Assembly: GCF_002742635.1 (NCBI RefSeq)
Contig: NZ_PEGF01000001.1
Location: forward strand, 744,001 to 808,000
Reading direction: 5' to 3'
DNA: 64,000 nucleotides
DNA from: Caulobacter sp. X
GTDB lineage: Bacteria; Pseudomonadota; Alphaproteobacteria; Caulobacterales; Caulobacteraceae
The position numbers were made by a program, and so were the translations under genes. The notes under the pieces were generated by a model. That model saw nothing but the letters and a program-made list of their open reading frames with translations, was not told the DNA's origin and did no database searches. Positions 9,030 to 17,499 of the stretch are shown in pieces. Within the stretch, counting starts at the first letter, position 1; each line of letters starts with the position of its first letter.

Positions 9030-10469
9030 ATGGCCACGCTCGCCAATCTGATCAGCATCTATCGCAACGTTCATCGCATTCCCGCCAATGCGGAGCTTAC
9101 CGCCGACGCGGCCGCTCAACTGAACATGATGGCCGGCGGCATCGACGCCGCGCGCAACGGCATGATGGGCGATGGCTGGACCTACGCTTCCGCCGTCCAG
9201 TGGATCATGGACGGCGCCAAGGCCACGACCGCCGTGGCGGTGATGGCCTACGGGTTTATCGTCGACTTGCCGCTCACCACGGCCGGGCTGGACTACATGG
9301 TGTCCCCCACGGGCGGAAACCCGAACAACCTGAACAGCGCCTACTATGCGAAGTTCGACACCACGAACCGCTACATCAACTTCGCGGTGAACCTGGCGAA
9401 AAACGGCGATGGCCGCGCGAACTTCATCGAGACGTACGGCGAGAACGGGACGATGTATGCGACGCTGCAGAAGGCTTATCTCAAGCTCTTCGGCGCGCCG
9501 CTGTCGCATGACGCCACCCTCGCCTATCTGGACGCGGACGTGCCCAACGGCCGTGGGGGGACCTATACGCGCGGAGAATATTTCGTCGAGTTGGGAGGCG
9601 ACGGCGGCAACGGGATCGGCAGCCGCGCGGCCATGGTCGGCGCCCTGATGGCCGAAGCCATGAAAGGCGGCTACGGCCCCTACGCGGACGCCGTGCGCGC
9701 CTATCTGAATGGCGTCGCGGTGACCGGCAAGGGCGTCCCCTTCGACCACTTCTACTCGATCTACGGCCCGGGCGGCGACTACGAACTGGGCGGGATTTCG
9801 GATCCTGGCCTGCCGGGCGAAAGCGCCCGCTTCGCCCACGATTGGAACGTCGACGCCTACAACCAAGCGCCGGACGACAACACTCATGTCCTGGCCAGCG
9901 ACGGCAATGACCTGATCAAGCCAATCATCACCGATGGCCCCGGCGGCCTGGACGCCGGCAAGCACATCCGCACGGCCGGCGGCAACGACACCGTCATCGT
10001 CGACAACGGCGTGATGCGCGGACACATAGACACCGGCGCGGGCAACGACATCGTCATGATCGAAGGCCTCGACGGCCGCATCACCACCGGCTCCGGCTAC
10101 GACAGCGTCGACATCGGCGCCTTCGCCGGGCTGCACATGACCAATGGCAAGGTCACCGACATCGCCGTGATCGACGACTTCCAGAAGGGCTTTGACAACC
10201 TAAGCTTCGCCGGCGTGGTCGGCCCCGGTCAGAAGAAGCAGATCGCCTTCGTCGCCACCGCCACCTTCGACGACGCCCTGGCCGCCTACGCCAGCGCCAC
10301 GGCGGCCAACAGCAACACCGTCTTCGAGTGGAACGGCGACACCTACGTCTTCCACCAGAACGGCGTGGCCGGGCTGGACTCTGGCGATGGCCTGATCAGG
10401 CTGGCGGGCGTCACCGGCCTCACGGTCGGCAAGGTGACCGACGGGGGTGACATCCTCTTCGCGGCCTAG
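9030..10469 (+). CDS. Secreted surface protein with RsaA-like S-layer anchoring domain and RTX-like tail
   Basis: 479 residues with no Sec signal, as expected for a type I secretion substrate. Residues ~1-250 resemble the N-terminal LPS-binding domain of the Caulobacter S-layer protein RsaA as I recall it. Shared blocks are TTAVAV.AY (RsaA TTAVAIQTY), AGLDYMV, NLNSAYYAKF (RsaA DLNDAYYSKF), NRYINFAVNLA (RsaA NRFINFSINLA) and a GGYGPYADAVRAYLNG helix. Residues ~290-360 hold degenerate RTX nonapeptides (AGGNDTVIV, GAGNDIVMI, GSGYDSVDI). The C-terminus ends in DGLIRLAGVTGLTVG and a hydrophobic DILFAA, typical of T1SS signals. It is far shorter than RsaA (over 1000 residues). My inference is a minor LPS-anchored surface protein exported by the S-layer-type ABC system. 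Confidence 0.75.
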   Translation: MATLANLISIYRNVHRIPANAELTADAAAQLNMMAGGIDAARNGMMGDGWTYASAVQWIMDGAKATTAVAVMAYGFIVDLPLTTAGLDYMVSPTGGNPNNLNSAYYAKFDTTNRYINFAVNLAKNGDGRANFIETYGENGTMYATLQKAYLKLFGAPLSHDATLAYLDADVPNGRGGTYTRGEYFVELGGDGGNGIGSRAAMVGALMAEAMKGGYGPYADAVRAYLNGVAVTGKGVPFDHFYSIYGPGGDYELGGISDPGLPGESARFAHDWNVDAYNQAPDDNTHVLASDGNDLIKPIITDGPGGLDAGKHIRTAGGNDTVIVDNGVMRGHIDTGAGNDIVMIEGLDGRITTGSGYDSVDIGAFAGLHMTNGKVTDIAVIDDFQKGFDNLSFAGVVGPGQKKQIAFVATATFDDALAAYASATAANSNTVFEWNGDTYVFHQNGVAGLDSGDGLIRLAGVTGLTVGKVTDGGDILFAA

Positions 10470-10493
10470 GATCAGCCCCGAGCGCTCGCGGAG

Positions 10494-10526
10494 AAGCTCC
10501 CCTCGCCTCGCGGGGGGAGCTTTTTC
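10494..10526 (+). terminator. Intrinsic terminator after the surface-protein gene
   Basis: The stem AAGCTCCCC (10494-10502) pairs with GGGGAGCTT (10514-10522) and is followed by a run of T (to 10525). It lies 24 bases after the stop of the RsaA-like gene. A separate GCGCGC-TA-GCGCGC palindrome immediately to the right overlaps the stop codon of the convergent serine hydrolase. Confidence 0.85.
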
Positions 10527-10535
10527 TTGAGCGCG

Positions 10536-11939
10536 CTAGCGCGCGAAGGTCGGCTTGTTGGCCGGCTTGGTCGGTCGCTGCCCCTGCGGCGGCGCCATGG
10601 CGACCTGAGGCGGACGCTCGATCGCTTGATAGACCAGGCTGCGCGACTGGGCGTCCAGACCAGGCCCCACGCCGCCGAGGCGCTGGATCATGCCGATGAA
10701 GAAGAGGTCGTTGGCCGGATCGATCCAGAACCAGGTGCCGGCGCTGCCGCCCCAGCTGATCGTGCCTGGCCCCACCGGCGCGCCCGACGCGGCTGGATCG
10801 ACGGCCACGGCCACGTCCAGGCCATAGCCCATGCCGGCGGCGAACGGGAAAGGACGCGGCCCTGGCTTCAAGACGCCCGTCGTGCCGTTGGTCGTCACCA
10901 CGAAGCCGGGCGGCAGGTGGTTCTGGGTCATCAGGGCCACGGACTCGGGCTTCAGGATTCGCACGCCCGCGAACTCGCCCTTGTTCAGGATCATCTGGGC
11001 GAAGCGCGCGAAGTCCTCGGCGGTCGATAGCAAACCGCCGCCGCCTAGCGGCGCGGCCGGCAACCGGCTGACGTCACGCCAGGCGCCTTCGACGGCGGGA
11101 ACGAGCTTTCCGGTCGCCGGATCCCCGTCATAGAGCGCGGCAAGCCGCCCTATCTTCTCGGCTGGCACATAGAAGGCCGTGTCCTTCATGCCCAGCGGCG
11201 CGAAGATGTGCTCCTCCATGAACACCGGCAGGGTCTCGCCGGACAGTTTTTCAACGATGTAGCCCTGGATGTCGGCGGCGACGCTGTAGCGCCACAGCTG
11301 ACCAGGCTCGGAGAACATCGGCAGGCCGGAGACCTTGCGCACCAGTTCCTCCAGAGATCCCGACTGCAGGACGCCAGCCTGATAATAGGCCTGGTCCGGA
11401 GGACTGTTGGGATCGTCGGCGATGCCGTAGGCGAAGCCCGCCGTATGGGTCATCAGCTCGCGCATGGTGGGCGGGCGCGAGATGGGGGTCAGGATCGGCT
11501 GCCCATCCGCGTCGACGCCGCTGGCTATGCGGAGGTTGGCGAATTCCGGCACGTACTTGCTGATCGGGTCGTCCAGCTTCCAGAGACCCTGTTCGTACAG
11601 GATCATCATGGCCACGCCCGTGACCGGCTTGGTCTCCGAGCGGATGCGAAAGATGGCGTCCATCGGCATGGGCTCGCCGCCCAGCTCGCGCGCGCCGAAA
11701 GCCTTGGCGTGGACCACGCGGCCATGGCGCGCCAACAGGGTGACGCCGCCGGCGATCTGGCCGTGGTCGACCATCGCCTGCATGTGCTCATCGAGTCGCT
11801 TCAGCCGCTCGGCGTTGAAGCCGGCCTCCTCCGGCTTGGCCCGCTGCAGGGCGAGCGCCGGAGTCGCGGCGAGGGCCGCGCAGCCGAAGACGCCGGCCAC
11901 GAAGCCCAGCGCAAGGCGACGCAGCCCCCTTCCGATCAT
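10536..11939 (-). CDS. Secreted serine hydrolase, beta-lactamase class C family (paralogue of 7522-8829)
   Basis: 467 residues from the ATG at 11939. A hydrophobic Sec-type signal (RRLALGFVAGVFGCAALAA) leads to a mature protein beginning near LQRAKPEEAGF. The SxxK motif is SETK near residue 101 (RIRSETKPVTGVAMM). YSVAADIQGYIVEKLSG, HTAGFAYG and ISWGGSAGTWFWIDP match the paralogue at 7522-8829 block for block. The start overlaps the parC stop by four bases (ATGA, 11936-11939), so it is read from the parC message, an unexpected pairing of a cytoplasmic topoisomerase with a secreted hydrolase. The substrate is unknown. The proline-rich C-terminal extension (QRPTKPANKP) is not catalytic. Confidence 0.88.
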   Translation of the reverse strand: MIGRGLRRLALGFVAGVFGCAALAATPALALQRAKPEEAGFNAERLKRLDEHMQAMVDHGQIAGGVTLLARHGRVVHAKAFGARELGGEPMPMDAIFRIRSETKPVTGVAMMILYEQGLWKLDDPISKYVPEFANLRIASGVDADGQPILTPISRPPTMRELMTHTAGFAYGIADDPNSPPDQAYYQAGVLQSGSLEELVRKVSGLPMFSEPGQLWRYSVAADIQGYIVEKLSGETLPVFMEEHIFAPLGMKDTAFYVPAEKIGRLAALYDGDPATGKLVPAVEGAWRDVSRLPAAPLGGGGLLSTAEDFARFAQMILNKGEFAGVRILKPESVALMTQNHLPPGFVVTTNGTTGVLKPGPRPFPFAAGMGYGLDVAVAVDPAASGAPVGPGTISWGGSAGTWFWIDPANDLFFIGMIQRLGGVGPGLDAQSRSLVYQAIERPPQVAMAPPQGQRPTKPANKPTFAR

Positions 11940-14215
11940 TTCGGCTTGAACCGCTTGTTGGTGGCGAAGCCCTTGGGCGCCAACTTGCCCGCGCCCGCCC
12001 GGCGACCGACCCATTCTTTCCATTCCGCCCAGTCGCGGCGGCGGCCGGCGGTGTCGATCCAGTAGGCCCCGGTCTCTGCGTTGAACGACAGGCCGTCGCG
12101 CAGGCCGCCCTCACGGTAGGACTGAAGCTTGACGCCCTTGCCGCGCGGCATCTCCGGCAGTTCCTCGATCGGGAAGATCAGGATCTTGCCGTTGTCGCCG
12201 ATCACGGCCAGTTGGTCGCCGACCGCTTCCATGCAGAAGGCCGCGCCGGCGGCGTCGACGGTCAGGACCTGCTTGCCGGCCTTGCGGTTGGCCAGGGCTT
12301 CTTCCTCGGGCATCAGGAAGCCGTAACCCAGCTTCGAGGCCAGAATGCGCTTGCGCCCAGCCTTGAACGGGAAGACGTCGACGATCTTCACCTTGTCGTC
12401 CAGCTCGATCATCATCCGCACCGGCTCGCCATGACCTCGGGCGCTGGGAAGCTTATCGCAGCCCAAGGTGAAGAAACGGCCATCGCTGGAGAAGATCAGC
12501 AGCTTGTCGGTGGTTTCCGCCGGGACCAGGAAGCCCAGCTTGTCGCCTTCCTTGAACTTCAGCTCGGACGGATCGTCGACCTTGCCCTTGGCCGCGCGGA
12601 TCCAGCCGCGTTCGGACAGGATGATCGTGATCGGCTCGCGGACGATCATGGCCTCGATGGCGGCGTCGGCGTCGACGACGGGAGCATCCGCGAAGATTGA
12701 ACGGCCCGTGACGCCGGTCGGACGCGCCTTGTCCAGCGGATGCTGGATCTTCAGCAGCGTGGCGCGGACCTCTGAAAGGCCCACGCCCACCAGCTTCCAT
12801 TGCTTGGCCTCGCTGGCCAGCATGGCCAGGATGCCGTCGCGCTCTTCGACCAGCTCGGCGTGCTCGCGACGGATCTCCATCTCCTCCAGCTTGGCCAGTT
12901 GGCGCAGGCGGGTGTTGAGGATGGCGTCGGCCTGGATGTCCGACAGCGCGAAGGTCTCGATCAGCTTTTCCTTCGGCTTGTCCTCGTAGCGGACGATCCG
13001 AATGACCTCGTCGAGGTTCAGATAGGCGATCAGCAGGCCGTCCAGGATGTGCAGGCGGGCTTCGATCTTGGCCAGGCGATGGCGCGCGCGACGGGTCAGC
13101 ACCTCGCGGCGGTGAGCCAGGAAGGCCATCAGGGCCTGCTTGAGGCCCATCACGCCCGGGGTGCCGCGCGCGTCCAGGACGTTGATGTTGACCGGGAAAC
13201 GGCTTTCCAGCGCCGAGAGCTTGAACAGGCTCTCCATCAGCACTTCGGGCTCGACGTTCTTGGACTTGGGCTCAAGGACCAGGCGGATGTCCTCGGCGCT
13301 CTCGTCGCGGACGTCGCCCAGCAGGGCCGCCTTCTTGCTGTCGATCAGGTCGGCGAGCTGCTCGACCAGATCCGACTTCTTCACTTGGTATGGGATCTCG
13401 GTGACGACGATCTGGTACGTGCCGCGACCGGTGTCCTCCTTTTCCCACTTGGCGCGGATGCGCACACCACCGCGACCGGTCTCGTAGGTCTCCAGCAGGC
13501 TGGCGCGCGGCTCGACGATGACGCCGCCGGTCGGGAAGTCGGGACCCGGAACCTTCTCCAGTAGCTCCTCGGTCGTCGCGTCGGGATTGGCCAGCAAGAG
13601 CTGGCAGGCGTCGATCAGCTCGGCGGCGTTGTGTGGCGGAATCGAGGTGGCCATGCCGACCGCGATGCCCGACGAGCCGTTGGCCAAGAGGTTCGGGAAG
13701 CCCGACGGCAGGACCACCGGCTCCTCGTCCTGGCCGTCATAGGTCGGGCGGAAGTCGACCGCGTCTTCGTCGATGCCGTCCAGCAGAAGCGTCGCCGCCT
13801 CCGTCATCTTGCATTCGGTGTAGCGCATGGCCGCGGCGTTATCGCCGTCGATATTGCCGAAGTTGCCCTGCCCTTCGACCAGCGGGATGCGCTGGGCGAA
13901 GTCCTGGGCCAGGCGCACCAGGGCGTCGTAGATCGACTGGTCGCCGTGCGGGTGGAAGTTACCCATCACCTCGCCGACCACCTTGGCGCACTTGCGGGCC
14001 GCGGCGTCCGGGTTCAGGCGCATGTTGCTCATCGCGTACAGCACGCGACGGTGCACAGGCTTGAGGCCATCGCGCACGTCGGGCAGCGCCCGCGAGCCGA
14101 TGGTCGACAGCGCATAGGCCAGATAGCGGCGCGACAGGGCCTCGGTCAGCGGCTCGTCGAGGATGCGGTCGCCGTCGCCGGGGCCGCCGGGGGGAGGAAG
14201 GACAGGCTTGTTCAT
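11936..14215 (-). CDS. parC: DNA topoisomerase IV subunit A
   Basis: 759 residues. The catalytic tyrosine is Tyr132 in [11 protein letters not shown]. Other GyrA/ParC landmarks are the quinolone-region helix [20 protein letters not shown] (Asp92 and nearby) and [18 protein letters not shown]. The C-terminal beta-pinwheel is shorter than in GyrA and lacks a clear GyrA-box, which favours ParC. With ParE it decatenates daughter chromosomes. It is followed on the same strand by a coupled serine hydrolase. Its 5' side holds the hairpin at 14216-14263. Confidence 0.93.
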   Translation of the reverse strand: MNKPVLPPPGGPGDGDRILDEPLTEALSRRYLAYALSTIGSRALPDVRDGLKPVHRRVLYAMSNMRLNPDAAARKCAKVVGEVMGNFHPHGDQSIYDALVRLAQDFAQRIPLVEGQGNFGNIDGDNAAAMRYTECKMTEAATLLLDGIDEDAVDFRPTYDGQDEEPVVLPSGFPNLLANGSSGIAVGMATSIPPHNAAELIDACQLLLANPDATTEELLEKVPGPDFPTGGVIVEPRASLLETYETGRGGVRIRAKWEKEDTGRGTYQIVVTEIPYQVKKSDLVEQLADLIDSKKAALLGDVRDESAEDIRLVLEPKSKNVEPEVLMESLFKLSALESRFPVNINVLDARGTPGVMGLKQALMAFLAHRREVLTRRARHRLAKIEARLHILDGLLIAYLNLDEVIRIVRYEDKPKEKLIETFALSDIQADAILNTRLRQLAKLEEMEIRREHAELVEERDGILAMLASEAKQWKLVGVGLSEVRATLLKIQHPLDKARPTGVTGRSIFADAPVVDADAAIEAMIVREPITIILSERGWIRAAKGKVDDPSELKFKEGDKLGFLVPAETTDKLLIFSSDGRFFTLGCDKLPSARGHGEPVRMMIELDDKVKIVDVFPFKAGRKRILASKLGYGFLMPEEEALANRKAGKQVLTVDAAGAAFCMEAVGDQLAVIGDNGKILIFPIEELPEMPRGKGVKLQSYREGGLRDGLSFNAETGAYWIDTAGRRRDWAEWKEWVGRRAGAGKLAPKGFATNKRFKPK

Positions 14216-14263
14216 CGAGGGGATTCGTTACTCCGGGGAAGGAGTCTAGCAGAAATCCCCTCG
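14216..14263 (-). terminator. Stem-loop between phoD and parC
   Basis: CGAGGGGATT (14216-14225) pairs perfectly with AATCCCCTCG (14254-14263) across a 28-base loop. It lies between the phoD stop and the parC start on the minus strand, abutting the parC ATG. It could end phoD transcription or structure the parC leader. There is no T-run, so a classical intrinsic terminator is not certain. Confidence 0.4.
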
Positions 14264-14276
14264 ACGATTCGAGGCG

Positions 14277-15863
14277 TTACGCCTGAACGATCCCCGGCTT
14301 TCCGTCCTCCAGAGCCCATTTCGCCCGGGTGGAGAGCTTTCCATCCCGCCGGGTGACCGCATCCAGCACCTTGAACTCGGTGACGAAGGCCTTGGGCGTC
14401 GCCTCGCAGATCGCATAGCCGCGCTGGTTGTTGTTGAACTTCAGCATCGGGTTGGCGGCCTGAATCTTGGCGAACTCGTCGCGCTGGTCGTTGCCGTCGC
14501 CGCCCGACGTGATCGAGGTGACCACGAATTCCGAGGCGATCGGGGCGGCCTCGCGCTTGGTCCCATCGACATAGAGGTCGCCGGCGAAGTTCTGGTGCTC
14601 GTCGCCGGTCAAGACGACGACATTGCCGACCTTGGCGTCGCGGATCTTGCCCAGCAGGCGGCCGCGCGGGATGCGATAGCCGGCCCAGGAGTCCGGGTTG
14701 ACGATCACGCCGGGCCCTGGATCGCGGTCGAGGTCCATCATCATCACCTGCTGAGCGATGACGTTCCAGGTCGTCTTGCCGCCGGTCAGGCCGTCCATCA
14801 GCCATTTCTCCTGACCCGCGCCCACGACTTCGGCCTTCGGGGATGTGATCGCATCGCACCAGGATTGCCTGTCGTTGCAGGGCTGGTCGGTGCGGAACTG
14901 GCGGGTGTCGAGGAGGTTCAGGTTGAGGAGCTGGCCGTACGCGGCGCGGCGGTAGATCTGCAGCGACGTCCCGACCGGGAAGCTCGACGCGCGCAGCGGC
15001 ATGTTCTCGTAATAGGCCTGGACCGCCGCCTGCCGGCGCAGGTTGAACAGCTTCGGATCCGTGCCGTCCTGGTCCAGCTCGCCGACCCAGTTGTTGTCGG
15101 TCTCGTGGTCGTCCCAGACGGTGAACCAGGGCGCGGCGGCGTGGGCGGCCTGCAGGTCGGCGTCCATCTTGTACTGGGCGTAGCGGCGTCGGTAGTCGTC
15201 CAGGCTGTAGATTTCCGAGCCGAAGTGCTGGCGGACGTTCTCGGTCGGTCCGTTCCAGCCGTTCGAGACGCGGTTGCCCCGTCCCTCGTAGATGTAGTCG
15301 CCGTAGCAGAAGACGAAGTCGGGATTCTCCTCGGCGAGGCGGCGATAGGCGGTGTAGTAGCCGCTCTCATAGTGCTGGCAGCCCGCGACAGCGAAGCGGA
15401 CGCGATCCAGCGTCGCGCCAAGCGCTGGCGTCGTACGGGCGCGACCGACCAGGCTGCGCTCCTTGCCGGCCGTGAAGCGGTACCAGTAGTCGCGGTTCGG
15501 CTGCAGGCCAGCGACCTCGACGTGCACCGAATGGCCCAGCTCAGGCGGCGCGATCGTCGTTCCTTTGGCGACGACGTTGCGCATATTGGCGGCGTCGGCG
15601 ACTTCCCAATCGACGGCCACCGGCGCCATCGGCATGCCGTAGCCGATCTCGAACGGCTCGGGCGCCAGGCGCGTCCAGATCACGAATCCGTCCGGCGACG
15701 GGTCGCCCGAGGCGACGCCCAGCTGGAACGGATAGGTCCGGAACATCGGCTGAGCCAATGCCTTGCCGCTCTCCAGCGGGATCGACAGGGCGGTGACCGC
15801 TGCGCCGCCGAACGCGGTCAGCAGACGACGGCGGCTGAGGGCGTAGCGGTCGAGAACGGACAT
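14277..15863 (-). CDS. phoD: Alkaline phosphatase D family protein (phosphodiesterase/phosphatase)
   Basis: 528 residues. The N-terminus has a Tat signal, SRRRLLTAFGGAAVTAL, so export of a folded metalloenzyme is expected. PhoD-family landmarks are the fibronectin-like N-domain beginning LGVASGDPSPDGFVIWTRL and then metal ligands in AVAGCQHYESG, CYGDYIYEG, TVWDDHETDNNW and VVLTGDEHQNFAG. PhoD enzymes use Fe/Ca and hydrolyse phosphodiesters and monoesters in the periplasm. The gene stands alone between recO and parC. The Shine-Dalgarno sequence GGAG lies inside a hairpin (15865-15891), which may limit its translation. I see no clear Pho box. Confidence 0.9.
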   Translation of the reverse strand: MSVLDRYALSRRRLLTAFGGAAVTALSIPLESGKALAQPMFRTYPFQLGVASGDPSPDGFVIWTRLAPEPFEIGYGMPMAPVAVDWEVADAANMRNVVAKGTTIAPPELGHSVHVEVAGLQPNRDYWYRFTAGKERSLVGRARTTPALGATLDRVRFAVAGCQHYESGYYTAYRRLAEENPDFVFCYGDYIYEGRGNRVSNGWNGPTENVRQHFGSEIYSLDDYRRRYAQYKMDADLQAAHAAAPWFTVWDDHETDNNWVGELDQDGTDPKLFNLRRQAAVQAYYENMPLRASSFPVGTSLQIYRRAAYGQLLNLNLLDTRQFRTDQPCNDRQSWCDAITSPKAEVVGAGQEKWLMDGLTGGKTTWNVIAQQVMMMDLDRDPGPGVIVNPDSWAGYRIPRGRLLGKIRDAKVGNVVVLTGDEHQNFAGDLYVDGTKREAAPIASEFVVTSITSGGDGNDQRDEFAKIQAANPMLKFNNNQRGYAICEATPKAFVTEFKVLDAVTRRDGKLSTRAKWALEDGKPGIVQA

Positions 15864-15864
15864 G

Positions 15865-15891
15865 GCGAAACTCCAGAAACGAGAGTTTCGC
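15865..15891 (-). promoter_or_regulatory. Hairpin overlapping the phoD ribosome-binding site
   Basis: GCGAAACTC (15865-15873) pairs with GAGTTTCGC (15883-15891). On the minus strand the phoD Shine-Dalgarno GGAG (15874-15871) and the bases before the ATG fall inside the stem. It either sequesters the phoD start or serves as a weak recO terminator. Confidence 0.4.
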
Positions 15892-15915
15892 GATAGCGTC
15901 GCTGTGTGACGGTTC

Positions 15916-16647
15916 TTAAAGCCTGCCGGCTTCGGCCAGGCGATCCAGCAGCCATAGTCGGGCGGGGGGCAGCGGTCGGTTCAGCGGGCCGAACACGAAC
16001 TGCTCCAGGAAATGGCCGGTGATGTCGAGGCCGGCCTTCACGTCGCCCTCGGCCAGACCGCCTTGCGAGGACAGCATGAACGGCGGCAGCGGCAAGAGCT
16101 TGTCGTGATAGGGCCGCCCCGCCTCGCGGCTGACCGCGCGGCCGGTGCGCGGGCTGACATAAACTAGGTCGTCGAAGACTCCGGTCGCCGCGCACCTGGA
16201 GAGGTCCAGGCCAAAGCCCAGCTCCTGCAGCAGCCCGGCTTCGTAGCGCACATAGACGGCGGGCCAGATCTCGGGGACTTCCAGCACGCGGATCAGAGCC
16301 TCAAGCGCATGAAAGGCGCCGGGATGGGCCTCTCGTTCCGGCAGAGCCGCCGCGGCCACCGCGGCGGCGGCCGACAGACCGGCCAGCGCCAGGCGGTCAT
16401 CGAACAGCGAAGAGGGCCCCTCGCCCATCGGCTCCAGGCTCGCCGAGCCCAGCTGGTCGGAGACGCGAGCCCGATAGCGGGCGATGACCCGCGCGCCAGG
16501 CTGCAGGAACGGCTTCATCCTGCGCGAAGCGGCGCCGGCCACATGGGCGGCGAACTTGCCGCGATCCTGGGTCAGGAGTTCGACGATCGCGCCGGTCTCG
16601 CCGTGCGCGCGGGCGGACAGGACGTAGGCTTCGTCCTCCCACTCCAT
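15916..16647 (-). CDS. recO: DNA repair protein RecO
   Basis: 243 residues. The N-terminal OB-fold begins MEWEDEAYVLSARAHGETGA and contains RGKFAAHVAGAASRRMKPFL, the family hallmark. The C-terminal helical region includes YVRYEAGLLQELGFGLDLSRCAATG. RecO with RecR and RecF loads RecA on SSB-covered DNA. Only one of the usual zinc-finger cysteines is obvious, which is common in alphaproteobacteria. Its ATG directly abuts the nat stop codon, and nat overlaps era, so era-nat-recO is one message. Confidence 0.92.
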   Translation of the reverse strand: MEWEDEAYVLSARAHGETGAIVELLTQDRGKFAAHVAGAASRRMKPFLQPGARVIARYRARVSDQLGSASLEPMGEGPSSLFDDRLALAGLSAAAAVAAAALPEREAHPGAFHALEALIRVLEVPEIWPAVYVRYEAGLLQELGFGLDLSRCAATGVFDDLVYVSPRTGRAVSREAGRPYHDKLLPLPPFMLSSQGGLAEGDVKAGLDITGHFLEQFVFGPLNRPLPPARLWLLDRLAEAGRL

Positions 16648-17499
16648 CTAGGACGGCGTCCCCCAGGCCACGACCTTCTCCAGCGCCGGACGCCAGTCGG
16701 GCGCGACAGGAAGGCCGATCACGTCGCGCAGGGTCGCTTCCAGCTCGTCGACCGAAAGGTCCCGCTGCTCGACCACCGCGCCGGTGACGTCGCGATGGGT
16801 GAAGCGGTTGTTCTTCAGGGCGTAGCGCGCGGTCGGCGTGGTGCGGCCGACCGTCATGCTCCAGGTGAAATGCGAGCTGGGGTGAGTGTAGGTGAAGTAG
16901 TTGGCCTGCTCGTAGTCGATGTCGGCCCAGGCGCCTTTGGCCACTTGGTAGAGCGGCGCCCACTTGCCCGAGAGATTGGCCTGGACCTGCCGCTCCGCCA
17001 CGCCGCCAAGTTCGACATCGACGATCCGGAACTGGCCGTGCGGGGTGTCCTGGACATCGTCCGAGAACAGCTTCAGCGGCCCGGTCAGCACGCAGCCGCC
17101 AAAGCCGTTGTCGACCAGCCAGGTGTCGCCATCCAGCTGCACGCCCAGCACCATGTGCGAGCGCGGACGCGGCGGCGCGCCCTCGGGAACCAGCCACTGG
17201 ACACGGGCCATCAGGCCTTCGACCCGGAAGCCCAGCGCCGTCAGGACACGCTTCAGCAGGCCGTTCTGCTCGTAGCAGTAGCCGCCCCGCCCAGCCGCGA
17301 TCAGCTTGGCGTCGATATCGGCCGGGACGATGCTGATCCCGCGCCCCAGCAGCACGTCGAGGTTCTCGAACGGGATCGCGTCCGGGTGCTTGAGCGTCAG
17401 AGCGCGCAGCACCGGCAAGGTCGCTTCGCGCGGACCGTCATAGCCGATGCGCTTGAAGTACGCGTCGAGATCGACGACCGGCGCGGGCGCGTCAAACAT
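16648..17499 (-). CDS. nat: Arylamine N-acetyltransferase
   Basis: 283 residues, the family's standard length. The catalytic cysteine is Cys75 in RGGYCYEQNG. His in RSHMVLGVQL and Asp in TWLVDNGFGG complete the Cys-His-Asp triad. NAT enzymes transfer acetyl from acetyl-CoA to arylamines and hydrazines, and in some bacteria act on natural aromatic intermediates. It is wedged between era and recO with an 8-base overlap on the era side and no gap on the recO side. Those two are normally adjacent or separated by other genes in alphaproteobacteria, so its expression is probably constitutive. Confidence 0.92.
   Translation of the reverse strand: MFDAPAPVVDLDAYFKRIGYDGPREATLPVLRALTLKHPDAIPFENLDVLLGRGISIVPADIDAKLIAAGRGGYCYEQNGLLKRVLTALGFRVEGLMARVQWLVPEGAPPRPRSHMVLGVQLDGDTWLVDNGFGGCVLTGPLKLFSDDVQDTPHGQFRIVDVELGGVAERQVQANLSGKWAPLYQVAKGAWADIDYEQANYFTYTHPSSHFTWSMTVGRTTPTARYALKNNRFTHRDVTGAVVEQRDLSVDELEATLRDVIGLPVAPDWRPALEKVVAWGTPS

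Noticed and set aside
7522..11939. The two serine hydrolases as antibiotic-resistance beta-lactamases
   Set aside because: They carry SxxK but the family includes many esterases and peptidases; nothing in the sequence shows lactam hydrolysis.
14595..15896. 433-codon plus-strand open frame
   Set aside because: It is the antisense shadow of phoD, whose domains are unmistakable; the shadow has no recognisable domain and is rich in Arg/Val/Ala as expected from GC-rich antisense frames.
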